The notes beneath the pieces are model-generated. The model was not told the DNA's origin. It worked only from the letters and a program-made list of their open reading frames with translations, and did not search any database. From the NCBI RefSeq assembly GCF_001580545.1, contig NZ_LRBG01000038.1, positions 682,001-746,000 of the forward strand: a stretch of DNA of 64,000 nucleotides, given 5' to 3'. Below, in pieces: positions 60,302 to 64,000 of the stretch. Numbering within the stretch: position 1 is the stretch's first letter; each line of letters begins with the position of its first letter. Position numbers and translations under genes: made by a program. This DNA is from Paraburkholderia monticola (GTDB lineage Bacteria; Pseudomonadota; Gammaproteobacteria; Burkholderiales; Burkholderiaceae).

Positions 60302-63300
60302 GTGGCCAGCATTGCAGAGTGGTTGGCATCACTCGGCTTGACCGAGTATGTCCAGCTCTTTGCCGAGAACGGTATCGATCCCTCTGTCCTGCGCGATCTG
60401 ACGGACCAGGATCTGAAGGATCTTGGCGTCCTGCTTGGGCATCGCCGCAAAATCCTGCGTGCAATCAACCAGCTTGGCGACGGCGCCGCTGCCATATCTC
60501 CAACCCTGACCACGCCCCAGTCACGCGATGACGCGGACCGGCGCCAGCTCACTGTCATGTTCTGCGATCTGGTCGGCTCGACCGCTCTCTCGAAGCGGCT
60601 CGATCCAGAAGACATGCGCAAGGTCCTCGCTGTTTATTACCGCGGATGCGCGGATGTCATCGCCAGCGCAGGCGGCTTCATTGCCCAGTACATGGGCGAT
60701 GGTGTGATGGTCTATTTTGGTTATCCTCAGGCGCATGAGGACGATGCCGAGCGGGCCGTACGTGCTGGACTGACACTGGTGCGAACCATCGGCAAGCTCG
60801 ATTCCGGAATCGACGCAAGTTTGCGGGTGCGGATCGGCATTGCTACCGGCGTCGTGGTAGTCGGCGATCGGAGGGATCAGGGCGAATCCCGGGAGCCCGG
60901 CGTCGTCGGTGAGACGCCCAATCTCGCTGCCCGGCTGCAGACGTTGGCCGAAGCCGGGACAGTGGTGATTGCTGCCAGCACGCAGCGGCTTACGGCCGGG
61001 TTGTTTGACTACCGTGACATGGGTTTCGTGACGGTGAAGGGTTTTGACGAAGCGGTGCGGGTTTGGCAAGTGCTCGGCCCCAGCGGAGTCGAAAGCCACT
61101 CCGAGGCGCTGCACGCGACCACCTTGACGCCGATTGTCGGACGCGACGAAGAGATCGGCTTGTTGCTTCGCCGATGGCAGCGGGCGAAAAATGGCGAGGG
61201 GCAGGTCGTGCTCCTTTCCGGCGAGGCGGGTATCGGGAAATCGCGGCTGACCACCTCTCTCGAAGAGCGGCTTCAATTCGAGCCGCACGAGCGCCTGCGG
61301 TATTTCTGCTCGCGGCGGCATCAGGACAGTGCCTACTACCCGTTCATTTCCCAGCTCGAACGTGCCGCCGGTCTGCGGAGGGACGATACGGCTGAACAAC
61401 GCCTCGATAAACTGGAGGCGGTGCTCGCGTTCGCCGCCGACACTCGGCGCGAAGCTGCGCCGCTGGTGGCGGCATTGCTGTCGATTCCAACGGAGGGTCG
61501 ATACCCGACGCTTAACCTCACGCCGCAGCAGTACAAGGACAGGACGCTTAGCACGATAATTGCGCAGATCAAGGACCGGGCAATGCGCCGGCCGCTGCTG
61601 ATATTGTTCGAAGATGCGCATTGGGCCGACCCGAGTTCGCTCGAAGCGCTGGACCATCTTGTCGATCTCATTGCAACCCTGCCTGCCCTGCTGATCGTCA
61701 GCTTCCGGCCCGAGTTCAAATCTCGTTGGATCGGCCGTTCAGAAGTGATGCTTCTGACTCTCAATCGTCTGACCCCTCGGCAACGAGCCGAGATGATCGA
61801 ACGGATAACGCTTGGCAAGGCACTGCCCAATGAGGTCACGGACCGGATCATTGAGCGTACTGACGGAGTACCACTATTTGTCGAAGAACTGACCAGAATG
61901 TTGCTGGAGAGCGGCGCATTGCGCGAGCAGGACGGGCGCTACGTGCTCGACAGACCGCTGCCACCGCTGGCGATCCCGATGACGCTGCACGCTTCGCTGA
62001 TGGCGCGTCTCGATCGCCTGGCCCCAGTGCGGGATGTCGCACAGGTCGCCGCCGCAATCGGCCGGCGATTTTCTTATGAGCTCATCAGTGCGGTCGCGTC
62101 GATGCCGAAGGCGCGTCTGGACGATGCATTGGATCATCTCGTCAGTGCCGAACTGGTTTTCCGGCGCGGGGTGCCACCGAATGCGGAATACACCTTCAAG
62201 CACGCCCTGGTGCAAGACGCCGCGTACAGTTCCATGCTGCGAGACAGGCGACAGCAACTGCATGCCCGGATCGCGATGGAGCTCGAGAATCATTTTGCCG
62301 ACGTAACGGAGCAACGACCGGAAATCCTGGCCGAACACTGCGCCCAGGCTGGATTGACGGAAAAGGCGGTCCGGCTGTGGCGGCGTGCTGGTCAGAACTC
62401 TGCGGAACGCGCTGCTCATCGGGAGGCGTCGGTCCTGTTCGAGAAAGCCCTGACTGCCTATGCGGCGCTGCCGTCCTCCGCCGAAATACTTGGCGAAATC
62501 ATCGACGTTCGATGGGAACTCAACCACTCCCTTTATCCGCTCGGAGAATTGGCGCGGGACCGGGAGAATCTGGAAAGCGCGAAACGTCTGGCCGAAGGAC
62601 TCGGCGACGAGGTGCGCCTATCACGCGTTCTATCAAGGCTGGCTTTCACGCTCGGTTCGCTAGGCGATCTGGTCGGCGCCGTCGAGGCAGGCGAACGTGC
62701 TCTGGCGTTGGCGGAGCGGCGAAGCGACCCCGATGCGAAGGCGTGGGCAGCCATGATGCTGGCAAGGTCACGTTATGGCCGCGGAGACTATGAACGCGCG
62801 ATGGAACATGCTCGACAGGCGCTAGATCTGCTCCATGAAGGCCAAGGCCGCGGGCCCCATGAGTCTTACGCGAAATTCACGCGCGTCAACGCTCGGATCT
62901 GGTTGGTGCTGTGTCTGGCTGAACTCGGCCGATTCGACGAGGCTGCCGTCCTTGGACAGAAGGCGACCGACATGGCCCGAGAGATGAATGAGCCAGAGGA
63001 ACTGATTTTTGCCGGCCACGGTGTCGGACGGATGCACCTTATTCGAGGCAATCCCGACGTTGCTGTCGAGGTACTTGAGCCAGCACTGGCCATGTGCAGG
63101 AGCGCTGAGTTTCCGATCTACGTTCCTCGGATCGCCTCCTGTCTCGGTGCCGCGTATGCCGCACTGGGACGCACCGATGAGGCACGGGTCGTGCTCGAAG
63201 AGGCGGTCCGCCAGGCAGCGGCGAGTAGTTTAACGTTCGGCCACTCGCTAGTGCTCTCAATTTCGGGTCGAGTGTGTCAGCTCGCTGGTCGACAAGATGA

Positions 63301-63622
63301 AGCCCTCACTCACGCACGTGACGCCATTGATCTTGCTCGAGCCTCCGGCGAACGAGGCAACGAGGCCTGGGCCTGGTGCCTGTTGGGAGATCTGGTCTCG
63401 GATGGCAACGCGGGCGCATCCAGGATTGAGGAAGCTCACGAGCACTATCGCATGGCTTCGATGATCGGCCGCGAACTTGAAATGCGGCCCTTGCAAGCAC
63501 AGTGCCTATACGGACTATCCCGGCTGCAAAAGATGGGCGGAGATAAAGCATTGAGCGAGAAAAGTGCGGCAGACGCCGCGTCGCTTTGCCGGGAAATGGG
63601 CATCAAGCCACTACATCACTGA
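60302..63622 (+). CDS. SAM-class III nucleotide cyclase-AAA-TPR signalling protein
   Basis: A 1106-residue cytoplasmic protein. A SAM domain (1-60) precedes a class III nucleotide cyclase domain (about 80-250) with metal-binding Asp89 (FCDLVGST) and Asp133 (YMGDGV) and transition-state Asn207/Arg211 (NLAARL). The usual substrate-choosing Lys and Asp are replaced by Gln129 and Gly200, so the product is uncertain. An AAA/NACHT-like ATPase follows (Walker A GEAGIGKS near 307-314; LILFEDAHWADPSS), then a long TPR-like helical repeat region (about 680-1100). The start is a GTG with AGGAGAT seven bases ahead. Codon use looks less GC-biased than neighbours. Such proteins are frequent in rhizobia; the signal is unknown. 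Confidence 0.9.
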   Translation: MASIAEWLASLGLTEYVQLFAENGIDPSVLRDLTDQDLKDLGVLLGHRRKILRAINQLGDGAAAISPTLTTPQSRDDADRRQLTVMFCDLVGSTALSKRLDPEDMRKVLAVYYRGCADVIASAGGFIAQYMGDGVMVYFGYPQAHEDDAERAVRAGLTLVRTIGKLDSGIDASLRVRIGIATGVVVVGDRRDQGESREPGVVGETPNLAARLQTLAEAGTVVIAASTQRLTAGLFDYRDMGFVTVKGFDEAVRVWQVLGPSGVESHSEALHATTLTPIVGRDEEIGLLLRRWQRAKNGEGQVVLLSGEAGIGKSRLTTSLEERLQFEPHERLRYFCSRRHQDSAYYPFISQLERAAGLRRDDTAEQRLDKLEAVLAFAADTRREAAPLVAALLSIPTEGRYPTLNLTPQQYKDRTLSTIIAQIKDRAMRRPLLILFEDAHWADPSSLEALDHLVDLIATLPALLIVSFRPEFKSRWIGRSEVMLLTLNRLTPRQRAEMIERITLGKALPNEVTDRIIERTDGVPLFVEELTRMLLESGALREQDGRYVLDRPLPPLAIPMTLHASLMARLDRLAPVRDVAQVAAAIGRRFSYELISAVASMPKARLDDALDHLVSAELVFRRGVPPNAEYTFKHALVQDAAYSSMLRDRRQQLHARIAMELENHFADVTEQRPEILAEHCAQAGLTEKAVRLWRRAGQNSAERAAHREASVLFEKALTAYAALPSSAEILGEIIDVRWELNHSLYPLGELARDRENLESAKRLAEGLGDEVRLSRVLSRLAFTLGSLGDLVGAVEAGERALALAERRSDPDAKAWAAMMLARSRYGRGDYERAMEHARQALDLLHEGQGRGPHESYAKFTRVNARIWLVLCLAELGRFDEAAVLGQKATDMAREMNEPEELIFAGHGVGRMHLIRGNPDVAVEVLEPALAMCRSAEFPIYVPRIASCLGAAYAALGRTDEARVVLEEAVRQAAASSLTFGHSLVLSISGRVCQLAGRQDEALTHARDAIDLARASGERGNEAWAWCLLGDLVSDGNAGASRIEEAHEHYRMASMIGRELEMRPLQAQCLYGLSRLQKMGGDKALSEKSAADAASLCREMGIKPLHH

Positions 63623-63638
63623 ACAGACCACAGTCCCA

Positions 63639-64000
63639 TTACTTTCCTAGTGCCCGGTTTGCCTTTTCGGCTGCCGCATTCAATGCCGCGGCGGGTTGTG
63701 TCTTTCCCAGGTAGACGGCTTGCATGGCATCCGACACGGCCTTCCCGGTGTCTTCCCATCCAGTGACGGTCGGTGCGAACCGCGCGTTCGGCAACAATGC
63801 AATGAACGCCCTGGTGTCCGGGTTATTGAACGCCGGATCGCTGGCTTCGGCCTTCGTTGTGGGCAGGAAGCCTTCCGTCTTCGAGAATTCGACACGCGGG
63901 CCCTCCGTGAAGAGGAAGTCGAGAAACTTCCAGGCACTCTTTTTGACCTTGGAGTTCTTGAACATCATGATTGAATCCGTCACTGCATAGGTGGCCTGAG
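63639..64000 (-). CDS. ABC transporter solute-binding protein, family 1, C-terminal part (cut by window end)
   Basis: The minus-strand frame is open to the window edge and encodes the last 120 or so residues of an extracellular solute-binding protein of the sugar (MalE/UgpB-like) type. Typical features are VTDSIMMFKNSKVKKSAWKFLDFLF (key: DS...MFK.S..K..AWKFL), EGFLPTTKAEASDP and the C-terminal QAVYLGKTQPAAALNAAAEKANRAL. It would bind a sugar or polyol in the periplasm. The permease and ATPase genes should lie beyond or before it; none is in the window. It converges on the cyclase gene (16 bases apart). Confidence 0.87.
   Translation of the reverse strand, partial: QATYAVTDSIMMFKNSKVKKSAWKFLDFLFTEGPRVEFSKTEGFLPTTKAEASDPAFNNPDTRAFIALLPNARFAPTVTGWEDTGKAVSDAMQAVYLGKTQPAAALNAAAEKANRALGK

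Noticed and set aside
1-64000. tRNA, rRNA, CRISPR array, IS element or prophage
   Set aside because: Intergenic gaps are short; I saw no cloverleaf-like sequence, no regularly spaced repeats with spacers, and no transposase or integrase reading frame.

Overview
The window is high-GC DNA (roughly two thirds G+C) with dense, operon-organised genes and strong GCG/CTG/CGC codon bias. The gene families (a DmpKLMNOP-type phenol hydroxylase with an NtrC-family phenol regulator, a bcsD-P-Q-A-B-Z-C cellulose operon, paired RND efflux and two-component genes, a cytochrome b561/YceI cluster) point to a betaproteobacterium of the Burkholderia/Paraburkholderia group. This is an inference from gene content, not from a marker gene. 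I see no tRNA, rRNA, CRISPR array, insertion sequence or prophage. The window starts inside a type I glutamine synthetase gene and ends inside a sugar-type ABC solute-binding protein gene.

Layout. 1-5606: end of a glutamine synthetase; a DASS-type dicarboxylate transporter; and, divergent from it, a three-gene set encoding an iron-sulfur protein, a fumarate reductase-like flavoprotein and a NuoF-like NADH dehydrogenase module. This set has no membrane anchor gene. 5610-10540: Kup potassium transporter, a small membrane protein, a LysE exporter, a LysR regulator and a VOC-family protein. 10950-19249: RND pump (inner-membrane pump, fusion protein, outer-membrane lipoprotein) followed by its likely two-component system. 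19216-22246: DinB polymerase and a CSS/EAL c-di-GMP phosphodiesterase. 22287-24168: cytochrome b561 and two YceI proteins. 24389-29376: ArsB-like transporter, small proteins, and an EF-hand-like protein with a second two-component system. 29546-32919: MFS transporter and M20 amidohydrolase, divergent from a MarR regulator across a perfect palindrome.

32948-39927 is a complete phenol oxidation unit. The sensor-activator keeps the phenol- and zinc-binding residues known from MopR. Two upstream activator sites and a near-perfect sigma-54 promoter precede six genes for the multicomponent phenol hydroxylase, which makes catechol. No ring-cleavage gene follows in the window. A hybrid histidine kinase with two receiver domains lies convergent to it.

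43044-60191 is the cellulose and c-di-GMP region. Seven bcs genes run on the minus strand. An AT-rich 457-base gap separates them from a divergent diguanylate cyclase gene, and a GGDEF-EAL protein gene follows. BcsA has a PilZ domain, so these enzymes could set the signal that activates it. 60302-63622 encodes a SAM-cyclase-AAA-TPR protein in sequence that looks less GC-rich than its surroundings and may have been acquired.

The least conventional item is the NADH/flavoprotein set at 2038-5606. It reads as a soluble electron chain NADH > FMN > Fe-S > FAD > fumarate-like dicarboxylate, sitting next to a dicarboxylate transporter.
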